Source of the DNA: Sphingomonadales bacterium UBA6157
GTDB lineage: Bacteria > Pseudomonadota > Alphaproteobacteria > Sphingomonadales > Sphingomonadaceae
Length of the DNA: 37,368 nucleotides
Assembly (NCBI GenBank): GCA_002423025.1
Contig: DIUN01000027.1
Location: 1-37,368, forward strand
Reading direction: 5' to 3'
Numbering within the stretch: the stretch's first letter is position 1; each line of letters starts with the position of its first letter. Positions 16,691-24,515 of the stretch are shown here, piece after piece. Made by a program: the position numbers and the translations under genes. The notes under the pieces are model-generated. The model made no database searches and had not been told where the DNA came from. It worked only from the letters and a program-made list of their open reading frames with translations.

Positions 16691-17630
16691 CGTCGCGATG
16701 CGGGACAGCCATGCCGATATGGCTTTCTCCGCGCGCTACCGCCAGCTCGGCCTGGCGATGGCGCTCGGCATAGCCGGCGCGCTGGCTCTCGTCGCGGCTG
16801 CCGCTGCACGCCGGGCAGGCGATGCCGGGCACATAGAGGCTGGAGGCCCGGTCCTCGGCACCCAGCGGCATACGGCAGGCCCGGCAGAGTTCATGCGTGC
16901 CCTGCTGCAGGCCATGGCTAAGGCTGACCCGCTCATCGAACACGAAGCATTCGCCCTGCCAGCGGCTGTCCTCGGCGGGCATGTCTTCCAGATATTTGAG
17001 GATGCCGCCCTTGAGGTGAAACACCTCCTCCACACCTTCGCTCTTCAGGAAGGCGGTGGCCTTTTCACAGCGGATGCCACCGGTGCAGAACATCGCGACC
17101 CTGGCCCCCTCGCGCCCGTCGAACAGCGCGGCGCGGTTGGCGCGGAACCAGGCCGGAAAATCCCGGAAGGTCCGCGTCTGCGGATCGAGGGCACCGGCAA
17201 AGGTGCCGATCGCCACTTCATAATCGTTGCGCGTATCGATGAGGATGGTGCCGGGGCTGTCGATCAGTGCGTTCCAATCCTTCGGCGCCACATAGGTGCC
17301 ACGGTCCTCCACATCGAGATCGGGCTGGCCCATCGTCACGATCTCGGCCTTGAGCCGCACCTTCATGCGGTGGAACGGCATCTGCGCCGCACTGGAGAGC
17401 TTCACCTCCAGCCCGCCACAGCCCGGCAGCGCGCGGATATGCGCCAGCGCCGCTGCAATGCCGCCAGCGGTGCCGGCGATGGTGCCGTTGATGCCCTCGG
17501 GCGCCAGCAGCAGCGTGCCGCGCAGGCCGGCATTGGCGCAAAGTTCCGCCAGCGGCGCCCGCAGCGCCGCGCAGTCCGCAAAGGCGGTGAAGCCGTAGAG
17601 CGCGGCTACTGTAATGTCTGTCGGCTCCAC
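16683..17630 (-). CDS. trhO: tRNA uridine(34) hydroxylase TrhO (rhodanese-related)
   Basis: Forms 5-hydroxyuridine at tRNA position 34, the oxygen-dependent prephenate-independent route. The protein has the YceA/TrhO N-terminal domain (LYGFTAFADC, LLLAPEGINGTIAGT, FHRMKVRLKAEIVTMG) and a rhodanese domain with IDTRNDYEVAIGTFAGA and the catalytic Cys loop MFCTGGIRCEKATAFLKSEG. Then come a Cys-rich C-terminal part (ELCRACRMPLG, IACPACSGSR), probably metal-binding, and a tail. I choose the GTG at 17630, preceded by GAGAGG at 8 bases, giving 315 residues. An in-frame ATG at 17717 would add 29 low-complexity residues and overlap the cytochrome gene by 23 bases. It lies 64 bases after sorB and may be read through from that operon. 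Confidence 0.9.
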   Translation of the reverse strand: MEPTDITVAALYGFTAFADCAALRAPLAELCANAGLRGTLLLAPEGINGTIAGTAGGIAAALAHIRALPGCGGLEVKLSSAAQMPFHRMKVRLKAEIVTMGQPDLDVEDRGTYVAPKDWNALIDSPGTILIDTRNDYEVAIGTFAGALDPQTRTFRDFPAWFRANRAALFDGREGARVAMFCTGGIRCEKATAFLKSEGVEEVFHLKGGILKYLEDMPAEDSRWQGECFVFDERVSLSHGLQQGTHELCRACRMPLGAEDRASSLYVPGIACPACSGSRDESQRAGYAERHRQAELAVARGESHIGMAVPHRDDG

Positions 17631-17680
17631 CTGGGCGGCCTCTCGGGGTTGCGATTGCGCCTGCCTTAGCGGCTCGCCGG

Positions 17681-17694
17681 GGCTGGAGCCAGCC
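17681..17694 (-). other. small perfect inverted repeat directly after sorB
   Basis: GGCTGG-AG-CCAGCC sits immediately downstream of the sorB stop and ahead of trhO. It has no U-run. It could be a processing or attenuation hairpin marking the end of the sulfoquinovose gene set, but may be chance in such GC-rich DNA. Confidence 0.25.
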
Positions 17695-18051
17695 TCAGCG
17701 CGTCCCCGCGTCGGCATTCAGCGCCACCAGCGCCCTCACCAGCTCTGCATCATCCGCCGGATCGATCGGCGCCTTGAAGACGCTGCGCATCTTCTCGACA
17801 TTGGCCTGCCACTGCTTGCCGGTGAGCACCGGCTGGGTCGTCACCATGCTCACCGAATGGCAGGCGAGGCAGTTGGCATTGAGCAGGTCCCCCGCCGGCC
17901 CTTCCGGAAACATCTCCTCGTCAGCCGGAAGCTCCAGCGTGGTGGCACGGAGTGGCCCGGCAAAGCCGGTGGCACGCTGCGGCGGCACAGGGGCCGTGGT
18001 GCAGCCCAGCATCAGCAGCGCGGCGGCGATGGGGAGGCAAGACGCCCTCAT
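17695..18051 (-). CDS. sorB: monohaem cytochrome c lipoprotein, SorB-like sulfite dehydrogenase subunit
   Basis: A 118-residue small cytochrome c that would take electrons from the molybdenum subunit encoded just upstream. An N-terminal signal of about 16 residues ends in a lipobox-like LLMLGC, so the protein is probably lipid-anchored in the periplasm. One haem site, NCLACH (CxxCH), is preceded by DLLNAN, and a downstream Met (e.g. in VEKMRSVF) may be the second axial ligand. The ATG overlaps the sorA stop by 4 bases (ATGA). The open frame extends upstream as antisense-like sequence; I start at the ATG giving the signal peptide. SorB in known SorAB enzymes is also a small monohaem cytochrome. 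Function is inferred from pairing. Confidence 0.87.
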   Translation of the reverse strand: MRASCLPIAAALLMLGCTTAPVPPQRATGFAGPLRATTLELPADEEMFPEGPAGDLLNANCLACHSVSMVTTQPVLTGKQWQANVEKMRSVFKAPIDPADDAELVRALVALNADAGTR

Positions 18052-19301
18052 GCCAGCACCAGCTGCACCGGCTCGACACAGCCGCGCTGGTAGCCCGAGG
18101 GGTTCCAGTTCGGCACCATGGCCTGCACCGCGCCGTCGCTGGCCGTGCAGCGGCTGAGCAGGGTCAGCGTGCCCGGTGCGGGCGTGGCGACACTGTGGGT
18201 GAAGCGGCGGAAGCCATAACGGCCTTCGTCCGGGCCAAGCGCCGCCGGCTGCCAGCTGCGGCCGCCATCGCTGGAAAGCTCCACGGCCTTCACGCCGGCA
18301 GCCCCGCCAAAGGCAATGCCGGAGAGCGCCAGCGCTGGCTGCCATGGCAGCGATGCGCCATCGCGCACATTGGTGAGGAACGAGCGCGGCACCATCGTGC
18401 TGATCGGGCGGGAGGGGAAATCGGCAGTTCCCGGCGCCACATGCGCAAAGGGCGCTGTGGGAATCTTGTAAGCCTTGGCGGTCCAGAAATTGCGGTCCTC
18501 GCTGTCCAGCACTTCAATCTGGTTGAGCGCCTTGATCCAGTAGGTCGAGTACCAGCCCGGCACCACCAGCCGCAGCGGGAAGCCGTTGAGCAGCGGCAGT
18601 TGCTCGCCGTTCATGGCAAACGCCACCATCACGTCATCGGTGAGCGCCATCTCCAGTGGCAGGGATTTGGCATAGGGGTCGGCATCGGTCAGCGGCTGGT
18701 CCAGCCCGCCGAAGCGCACGGCCAGCGCCCCGGCCTTCACCCCGGCGCGCGCCAGCAGGCTCTTGAGGCTCACGCCTTCCCACAGCGCATTGCCCATCGC
18801 GCCATGGGACCATTGCGCCCCGCCCAGCCGCGGCTCGAACAGCCCGCGCGAATTGCCTGCGCACTGGTTGACCGCCGCCAGCGCCATGCGCGGCAGCTTG
18901 AGCAGCTCGGCCAGCGACAGGCTCAGCGGCTGCCGCACCGCGCCGGAAATGCCCAGCCGGAACGCCTCGGTATCCACCGCCGCCGGGATGTCGCCCCAAT
19001 GCCAGCGGACGTAGAAGCGATCATTGGGGGTGAACACGCCCTCGTTGAACATCTCGAACGGCGTTTCCAGCAGCGGTGGCCGGGCGCGCTGCACGATCAT
19101 CTCGCCCTTGCCCGGATAGGCGCTGCTCAGCGGCCGCAGCCGGGGCCCGCCGTTGAGCAGCAGCCGCGCCGGAGCCGCGCCGGCAGGATTGGCCGTGGCG
19201 GTGGCCAGCAGGCCGCCGCCAGCCGCCGCCAGGCCCAGCAAGCGCCGCCGGGCCAGCCGGCTGGCCAGCAGGGAATCAAGCCGGTCCACCGTGTGCGTCA
19301 C
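18048..19301 (-). CDS. sorA: sulfite dehydrogenase molybdenum subunit, SorA-like
   Basis: A 417-residue periplasmic molybdopterin oxidoreductase of the sulfite oxidase family. An N-terminal twin-arginine signal (LARRRLLGLAAAGGGLLATA) indicates Tat export of the folded enzyme. The Mo-binding domain includes VNQCAGNSRGLFEPRLGG, whose Cys is the expected molybdenum ligand, and GNALWEGVSLKSLL. A C-terminal Ig-like dimer domain (about 290-417, KAVELSSDGGRSWQPA) follows, as in SorA and plant/animal sulfite oxidases. The start is GTG 19301: it overlaps the monooxygenase stop by 4 bases (GTGA) and places the Tat motif near the N-terminus. Within this operon its natural job would be to oxidise sulfite released from sulfoquinovose. 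Other sulfite-oxidase-fold enzymes are possible but less likely here. Confidence 0.88.
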   Translation of the reverse strand: MTHTVDRLDSLLASRLARRRLLGLAAAGGGLLATATANPAGAAPARLLLNGGPRLRPLSSAYPGKGEMIVQRARPPLLETPFEMFNEGVFTPNDRFYVRWHWGDIPAAVDTEAFRLGISGAVRQPLSLSLAELLKLPRMALAAVNQCAGNSRGLFEPRLGGAQWSHGAMGNALWEGVSLKSLLARAGVKAGALAVRFGGLDQPLTDADPYAKSLPLEMALTDDVMVAFAMNGEQLPLLNGFPLRLVVPGWYSTYWIKALNQIEVLDSEDRNFWTAKAYKIPTAPFAHVAPGTADFPSRPISTMVPRSFLTNVRDGASLPWQPALALSGIAFGGAAGVKAVELSSDGGRSWQPAALGPDEGRYGFRRFTHSVATPAPGTLTLLSRCTASDGAVQAMVPNWNPSGYQRGCVEPVQLVLA

Positions 19302-20371
19302 AGCACCAGCGGGGCGTGGGCGATGTGCGGCAGGACGTGGCGGGCGAAGAGATCGCACTCGGCGGCATGCGGATAGCCCGAGAGGATGAAGGCATCGATG
19401 CCCTCGGCCTGGTAGGCGCGCAGCTTGGCGAGCACCTGATCGGGGTTGCCGACGATCGCAGCGCCGCAGCCCGAGCGGGCGCGGCCGATGCCGGTCCACA
19501 GATTGTCTTCCACAAAGCCGTCACCACCGGCAGCGCCGCGCAGCGCCGCCTGGCGGGCAACGCCGGTGCTCGCCGAATCCAGCGACTTCTGGCGGATCGC
19601 CTCGCCCTGCGCGGCATCGAGCTTGGAGAGCAGGCGATCGGCATAGGCCCGCGCCTCCTCCTCGGTGTCCCGCACTATCACATGCGCGCGATAGCCGAAC
19701 TTCAGCGTGCGGCCGAAGCCGGCGGCACGGCTGGTCATGTCGGCGATGGTCTCGCGCACCTTGTCCATGGTGTCCGGCCACATCAGGTACACATCGCAGG
19801 CCTCGGCGGCGGACTGGCGGGCATCCTCGCTGAGGCCGCCGAAGTACAGCGGCGGGCACTTGCCCGAGACGGTGCCGATGCGCGGCGGCGCGATATCGAG
19901 CTTGTAGAACTCGCCGTCGAAGGCGAGGTGCTCGCCCGACAGCATGGTCTTGAGGATCTTCATCACCTCGGTGGTGCGGCGGTAGCGCTCGGCGCTGGGC
20001 AGCGTATCCCCCGGCAGATCGGACGAGATCATGTTGACCGTCAGCCGGCCCCCCAAAATCTGGTCGAGGGTGGCGATGCGGCGGGCCAGCTGCGGCGGCC
20101 AGTCCTCGCCGATGCGCACCGCCATCAGCAGCCGCATGCGCTGCACCAGCGGTGCGATGGCGCCGGCAAAGATCGTCGTATCGACGCCGAGCTGGTAGCC
20201 CGAGGGCAGCAGGATATTGTCGAACCCGCCCTTTTCGGCCGTCAGCACGATGTTGCGGCAGTGCTCCCAGCTTGAGGCCAGCATCGGGTCCGGCACGCCC
20301 AGGAACTCATAATCATCATCACAAAGCGCCGAGAACCAGCTGATCTCGCAGGATTTCTGTGTGTTCGTCAT
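19298..20371 (-). CDS. smoC: FMN-dependent sulfoquinovose monooxygenase, SmoC-like (LLM family)
   Basis: A 357-residue bacterial-luciferase-like monooxygenase. It resembles alkanesulfonate monooxygenase SsuD in the GIGRARSGCGAAIVGNPDQV loop and in ILSGYPHAAECDLFA, and SmoC in EISWFSALCDDDYEFLGVPD and RIGEDWPPQLARRIATLDQI. SmoC uses reduced FMN and O2 to desulfonate sulfoquinovose, giving 6-oxoglucose and sulfite. The start ATG at 20371 overlaps the aldo-keto reductase stop by 4 bases (ATGA), with GGAG 10 bases upstream. Neighbours before it (sulfoquinovosidase, aldo-keto reductase) and after it (sulfite dehydrogenase) match each step of that pathway. The flavin reductase that must supply FMNH2 is not in this window. 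SsuD on simple alkanesulfonates is the alternative. Confidence 0.87.
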   Translation of the reverse strand: MTNTQKSCEISWFSALCDDDYEFLGVPDPMLASSWEHCRNIVLTAEKGGFDNILLPSGYQLGVDTTIFAGAIAPLVQRMRLLMAVRIGEDWPPQLARRIATLDQILGGRLTVNMISSDLPGDTLPSAERYRRTTEVMKILKTMLSGEHLAFDGEFYKLDIAPPRIGTVSGKCPPLYFGGLSEDARQSAAEACDVYLMWPDTMDKVRETIADMTSRAAGFGRTLKFGYRAHVIVRDTEEEARAYADRLLSKLDAAQGEAIRQKSLDSASTGVARQAALRGAAGGDGFVEDNLWTGIGRARSGCGAAIVGNPDQVLAKLRAYQAEGIDAFILSGYPHAAECDLFARHVLPHIAHAPLVL

Positions 20372-21276
20372 GGGAGGGGAACTCCTCTGGAGGCAACAAG
20401 AACGGCATACCAGGAGGCGCGGGTCCAACGGACCTTGAAGGCATCCATGGCTTCAACGATGCGCTCGGCGCGCTGCGAGCCGACAATCGGGATCGGGCGC
20501 GACGGGTGCGCCATCAGCCAGGCATAGGCGGCGGCGGTGCGGGACACGCCGGCCTCTGCGGCAACGGCATCCAGCGCAGCGGCCACGGCCTGCTCGCGCG
20601 GCGTGCCGGGGTTGGCGATGCGGCCGCCACCGAGCGGGGACCAGGCCAGCACGGCCATGTTCATGGCAATCGCCTGGTCGAGCTCGCCATTCTCGACGGG
20701 GGCAATCTGCAGCGCTGAAATCTCGGGCTGAGTCGAGACGATCGGCATGGAGAGGAACGGCTGCAGCGCCGCGATCTGTGCGGTGGTGAAATTGGAGACG
20801 CCGAACGAGCGGATCTTGCCCGCGCGCTGTGCAGCCTCCATCGCCCTGGCGATCTCGCTCGGGTGCGTCAGGATATCGGGCCGGTGGATCTGCCACAGAT
20901 CGAGGCACTCGACACCGAGCCGCGCCAGCGAGGCATCGATGGCGCTGGTGAGATAATCCGCGCTGGAATCATAGGGCGTGCCGATGACGATGCCGCCCTT
21001 GCTGGCCAGCACGATGCGGCGGCGCAGGCCGGGCTCGGCCGCCAGCACGCGCCCGAGCAGCACCTCGGAGGCGCCAAAGGCCTCGCCATTGTCCGGGCCG
21101 TAAATGTCGGCGGTATCGACAAAATCGATGCCGCAATCGATCGCGGCATGGAGCAGCCGGGCGGCGGCGGCGGTATCGGTGCCGCACAGCCGCCAATTGC
21201 CCCAGGCCAGCGATGAAACTTCAATCCCGCTTGTGCCGAGCGGGCGCCGGGCAGCGGGAGGCGTCAAGTCAGTCAT
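20368..21276 (-). CDS. smoB: aldo-keto reductase, SmoB-like 6-oxoglucose reductase
   Basis: A 302-residue NADPH-dependent (beta/alpha)8 aldo-keto reductase. The catalytic tetrad is visible: Asp and Tyr in FVDTADIYGPDN, Lys in VLASKGG, His in WQIHRPD. C-terminal cofactor segments are SPLGGGRIANPGT and IPIVGSQRAERI. In the sulfo-SMO pathway SmoB reduces 6-oxoglucose to glucose after desulfonation. That role here is inferred from position, overlapping the monooxygenase gene by 4 bases. I take ATG 21276, which overlaps the lacI end by 8 bases; another ATG 12 bases upstream (21288) is possible. Confidence 0.85.
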   Translation of the reverse strand: MTDLTPPAARRPLGTSGIEVSSLAWGNWRLCGTDTAAAARLLHAAIDCGIDFVDTADIYGPDNGEAFGASEVLLGRVLAAEPGLRRRIVLASKGGIVIGTPYDSSADYLTSAIDASLARLGVECLDLWQIHRPDILTHPSEIARAMEAAQRAGKIRSFGVSNFTTAQIAALQPFLSMPIVSTQPEISALQIAPVENGELDQAIAMNMAVLAWSPLGGGRIANPGTPREQAVAAALDAVAAEAGVSRTAAAYAWLMAHPSRPIPIVGSQRAERIVEAMDAFKVRWTRASWYAVLVASRGVPLP

Positions 21277-22327
21277 GGTCGGTTGCATCCTTCAGGGGTA
21301 CGCGGGCGACGGAGGCCCGCTCGATCAGTTCATGCGGAAGCCGGCGGTGCTGCACGCCGATACCGGCCAGCAGGATATCGGTGGCGGCATAGGCCAGCTC
21401 GCGGGTGGGCTGCTGGATGGTGGTGAGCTGCGGCCACACCATGCGGGCCAGCGTGGTGTTGTCAAAGCCCGCCACCGAGAGCTCCCGCGGCACATCGATG
21501 CCGCGGTCATGCGCCACCGAGAGCACGCCGGCCGCCATGTCATCATTGCTGGCGAAGATCGCGGTGGGCGGGTTCTCCAGGTCGAGCAGTTCGTTGGCGG
21601 CGGCCACGCCGCTGTCGAAATCGAACTGGCCCTGGCACATCAGCTGCGGCTCGAACACCAGCCCGGCCCTGTCCAGCGCCCGCCGATAGCCGAACAGCCG
21701 CTCATCCGACGCCATGTGGTCGACATGGCCCTTGATGAAGCCGATCCGCCGGTGACCATGGTTGATGAGATGGGTGGTCATGTCGTCTGCCGCCTGCGCA
21801 TCATCCATGAACACCGATGAGGTTAGCGCATGGTTGGTGCCCGGCGAGATCCGCACGAAGGGAATCTCCATGGCCTCCAGCGCGCCCAGCACCGCGGCGC
21901 AATCCGTGACGGGCGAGGAGAGCACGACGCCATCGACATGGGTTTCCGTCACCAGCCCGCGCACCGCATCCGCCACGCGCGGATCGGCAACATCGACCGG
22001 CTGGGCGAGCAGGCGCATGCCCTCCGCCTGGCAGCGCTCCCAGCAGCCGGTCTGGATCTGGTTCATGTAGTAGGGGCTGTGATTGTCATAGATCAGCGCG
22101 ATCTGGCCGGACTTGATGCCGGCGAGAATCCGCGCCGCCACGCTCGGCCGGAAGTCCAGCGCATCCATGGCGCGCTCGACCTTGCGGCGCATCTCGTCGC
22201 TGACATAGGGGTGCTTGTTGATGACGCGGCTCACCGTCTTCACCGAGACGCCGGCCAGCGCCGAAACATCGCGGATGTTGGACCGCTCGCCGCTGCGGGC
22301 GATAATGGTGCGCTCCTGGTCGCTCAT
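21269..22327 (-). CDS. LacI-family transcriptional regulator of the sulfoquinovose operon
   Basis: A 352-residue LacI/GalR-type regulator. The N-terminal helix-turn-helix and hinge are NIRDVSALAGVSVKTVSRVI with the hinge segment RPSVAARILAG. The periplasmic-binding-protein-like ligand domain includes QIALIYDNHSPYYMNQIQ, DGVVLSSPVTDC, HRRIGFIKGH and PTAIFASNDDMAAGVL. The ATG overlaps the sulfoquinovosidase stop by 4 bases (ATGA) and the reductase follows with an 8-base overlap, so the regulator is made with the enzymes it probably controls. The ligand is likely sulfoquinovose or a derivative (inferred). Its operator may be the 17-bp sequence found at 24404 and 28677, though that site is not a classic palindrome. 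Confidence 0.9.
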   Translation of the reverse strand: MSDQERTIIARSGERSNIRDVSALAGVSVKTVSRVINKHPYVSDEMRRKVERAMDALDFRPSVAARILAGIKSGQIALIYDNHSPYYMNQIQTGCWERCQAEGMRLLAQPVDVADPRVADAVRGLVTETHVDGVVLSSPVTDCAAVLGALEAMEIPFVRISPGTNHALTSSVFMDDAQAADDMTTHLINHGHRRIGFIKGHVDHMASDERLFGYRRALDRAGLVFEPQLMCQGQFDFDSGVAAANELLDLENPPTAIFASNDDMAAGVLSVAHDRGIDVPRELSVAGFDNTTLARMVWPQLTTIQQPTRELAYAATDILLAGIGVQHRRLPHELIERASVARVPLKDATDHD

Positions 22328-24363
22328 GCTGCGCCTCCCACTGCCAGCGGCAGCGCCGCGAACAGTGCCGCATGGGCGCTGCCCGGTCGATAGAACACCG
22401 GCGGCGAGCCCAGCGGCGCCGCGATGCTGTGCGTGCCCGGCGGATAATCCTGCCCGCTCCAGACATGGTGCCACGGCGCATCGCCCGGCAAGTGCACAAG
22501 CCGCGCCGCCTGCCCAGCCTCGATCACCGGTGCCACCAGCAGGTCTGCGCCATAGAGATACTGGTCCTGCAGCGCGCCACAGGCGGCATCATCCGGATAA
22601 TGCAGGAACAACGGCCGCTGCACCGGCAGACCGGTAGCGGCGGCCTCGGCGCACAGCGCCCGCACATAGGGCGCCAGAGCGGCGTGCACCCGTGTCATCG
22701 CGGCGAAGTGCGCCAGGATCTCGGGCGTGGAATCGATCTGCAGGTTGTCGTCCGGCCGGTTGCCCTCATGGGTGCGCATCACCGGGCTGAACGCCCCAAG
22801 TTCGGACCAGCGCATGATGAGTTCGGCGGTCCGCACATTGCCGTGCAGGCTGGTGTAACCGCCGACATCGCTGTGGCTGTAGGCATTGCCCAGCAGCCCG
22901 GCGGAGAGCGCCGCCGTGATCACCGTGCCGATGCCGTCATGGCGGGAAAAGTCCACGCACTGGTCCCCGGCCCAGAGCAGCGGGCAATGCGCCTGCACGC
23001 CCGAGAAGCCGGCACGCATGAAGAACAGCGCCTCGCCGGTCTGCCCGCGCGATTCGATCGCCCGTGCATTCACCTCTGCCCACAGCACCGGCCATTGGTT
23101 GTGCATCAGCATCGGGTCACTGCCATCGGCCAGCCGCAGGTCCACCGGCAGATACTCGCCAAAGTCCGCCATCCAGCCGGAGAGGCCAAAATCCAGCATC
23201 TCCTTGCCGATGATGCGCTCGGCGAACCATGCCCGGGTTTCAGGCCGGGTGAAATCCACCACGCCGCAATCGAACTCACCAAAATCGACGAGATACGGCT
23301 CATCCCTGTCCGGCTGCAGCGCCAGGTGGCCACCTTCGGCCGCCTCGACGAACTGGCTGCCATCCACGGCCAGATAGGGGTTCACATAGCCCATGAAGCG
23401 AATGCCGCGCGCCGCCAGCCCGGCAATGCGCTCCGGCAGGCCGGGGTAGCGCGCCGCGCTCCAGCGCCAGTCCCAGAACAGCCGGCGCCCAAAGCTGGTC
23501 TGGCGCACGCCGACCCAATCCTCGCACCACAGCGCCGAAAGCGCGGCGCCGGCCGCGATGATGGCCTCCAGCCGGGCAAAGCTGGCCTCGCCCTCCTTGA
23601 GGCCGATGATCGCGCCGCCGATCGCCCAGTCCGGCAATTGCGGCTGGCGGCCGAAATGGGTGGAAAGCGCACCGACCAGCGCCACCAGGCTATCGGCTGC
23701 AAAAAACTGCAGCCGCACATCGCCCTGCCAGACATGGATGCGATGCGCCTCGGGCGCGGTGAAATCCAGTTCGCTATAGGCGCTGCTCTCGAGGTGGCAG
23801 GCCAGGCGACCCTGCGTCAGGAAGGTCGGCTGCGGGTAGTTGGTGGTCCAATAGTCGCCGCCGGCCATGCCCTCGCGGTCCATGGTCTGCGTCAGCGCCG
23901 TGGTCTTGTCGCGGCCAACACCGGGCTCGCTCGTCCACATCGGAAAGACGCGGCCCGAGAGATCGAGATAGCTCATCTGCTCGCCGCCACCCCAGACCCG
24001 CTCGCCCGGCACCGCCACCAGGGACACCCAGATTCGGTCATGCGCCGCATCCAGCGTCCGCAGCCGCAAGCCGCCGCGCGCATCGGCGGTCACCTCCAGC
24101 AGCGGCGGGCCTTCGCTGTGCTCTGCCAGCAACACCCGGCCATTTTCGACCATCCCGGCATGACAGAGCAACACAGCATCCTGCGGCGCATCCGCAATGG
24201 CGAAATTGCCGCGCACCATGGTGATATCGGGCTGGCCACGGGCGATGCGAAAGGCCGGCGCGTCAGGGCGCTGGCGCAGGATCAGGCGCTCGCCCAACCG
24301 CACATCAAAGCCTTGCCCGCACTGTTCCAGACCGATGACCAAAACACTCTCCGTGCCAACCAT
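22324..24363 (-). CDS. smoI: sulfoquinovosidase, GH31 (KERWY subclass)
   Basis: Retaining alpha-glycosidase that releases sulfoquinovose from sulfoquinovosyl glycerol or lipid. The 679 residues follow E. coli YihQ closely: LWCEDWVGVRQTSFGRRLFW (278-297), GWMADFGEYLP with nucleophile Asp400, WAGDQCVDF with acid/base Asp467, HSDVGGYTSL, MRTHEGNRP, RPLFLHYPDD and PPVFYRPGS. The sulfonate-recognition positions read Lys256 (GLKEG), Glu281, Arg294, Trp297 and Tyr503. This is the KERWY set described for Agrobacterium-type sulfoquinovosidases, against QQRWY in E. coli. No signal peptide is seen, so it should be cytoplasmic. The start is ATG 24363, with a GTG directly before it. It is the first gene of the operon and divergent from a TonB-dependent receptor. 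Confidence 0.92.
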   Translation of the reverse strand: MVGTESVLVIGLEQCGQGFDVRLGERLILRQRPDAPAFRIARGQPDITMVRGNFAIADAPQDAVLLCHAGMVENGRVLLAEHSEGPPLLEVTADARGGLRLRTLDAAHDRIWVSLVAVPGERVWGGGEQMSYLDLSGRVFPMWTSEPGVGRDKTTALTQTMDREGMAGGDYWTTNYPQPTFLTQGRLACHLESSAYSELDFTAPEAHRIHVWQGDVRLQFFAADSLVALVGALSTHFGRQPQLPDWAIGGAIIGLKEGEASFARLEAIIAAGAALSALWCEDWVGVRQTSFGRRLFWDWRWSAARYPGLPERIAGLAARGIRFMGYVNPYLAVDGSQFVEAAEGGHLALQPDRDEPYLVDFGEFDCGVVDFTRPETRAWFAERIIGKEMLDFGLSGWMADFGEYLPVDLRLADGSDPMLMHNQWPVLWAEVNARAIESRGQTGEALFFMRAGFSGVQAHCPLLWAGDQCVDFSRHDGIGTVITAALSAGLLGNAYSHSDVGGYTSLHGNVRTAELIMRWSELGAFSPVMRTHEGNRPDDNLQIDSTPEILAHFAAMTRVHAALAPYVRALCAEAAATGLPVQRPLFLHYPDDAACGALQDQYLYGADLLVAPVIEAGQAARLVHLPGDAPWHHVWSGQDYPPGTHSIAAPLGSPPVFYRPGSAHAALFAALPLAVGGAA

Positions 24364-24403
24364 CACGGGCGATTTCTGCCGCCCATCCCCTGCTGAACGG
24401 CGT

Positions 24404-24420
24404 ATGACACCGCTTGACAG
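24404..24420. promoter_or_regulatory. 17-bp shared regulatory motif, copy 1 (smoI / TonB receptor divergon)
   Basis: ATGACACCGCTTGACAG lies in the 152 bases between the divergent sulfoquinovosidase and receptor genes. Fifteen of its 17 bases recur at 28677-28693 in another divergent promoter region. It contains two TGACA half-sites 10 bases apart (one helical turn). TTGACA inside it could double as a -35 for the receptor gene, though no good -10 follows. I propose an operator of the locus regulator. Confidence 0.55.
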
Positions 24421-24515
24421 AAATTGGCAAGTACATCAGGAAAACAAAAAACCGGGCTCGACACCGGGGCAATTTCAAAAAGCGCAAAGCGCTGGTTTCA
24501 ACAAGGGGAACACCG

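Noticed and set aside
19298..20371. LLM protein as a general alkanesulfonate monooxygenase (SsuD)
   Set aside because: SsuD-like loops are shared by both families, but N-terminal SmoC-type sequence and the sulfoquinovosidase/reductase/sulfite dehydrogenase context favour sulfoquinovose; kept only as an alternative.
22324..24363. GH31 enzyme as an ordinary alpha-glucosidase or alpha-xylosidase
   Set aside because: The Lys-Glu-Arg-Trp-Tyr sulfonate set and YihQ-like sequence throughout argue against a neutral-sugar enzyme.
24414..24441. TTGACA at 24414 as a sigma70 promoter for the TonB receptor
   Set aside because: No acceptable -10 box at 16-18 bases; the bases are better explained as part of the 17-bp element shared with 28677-28693.
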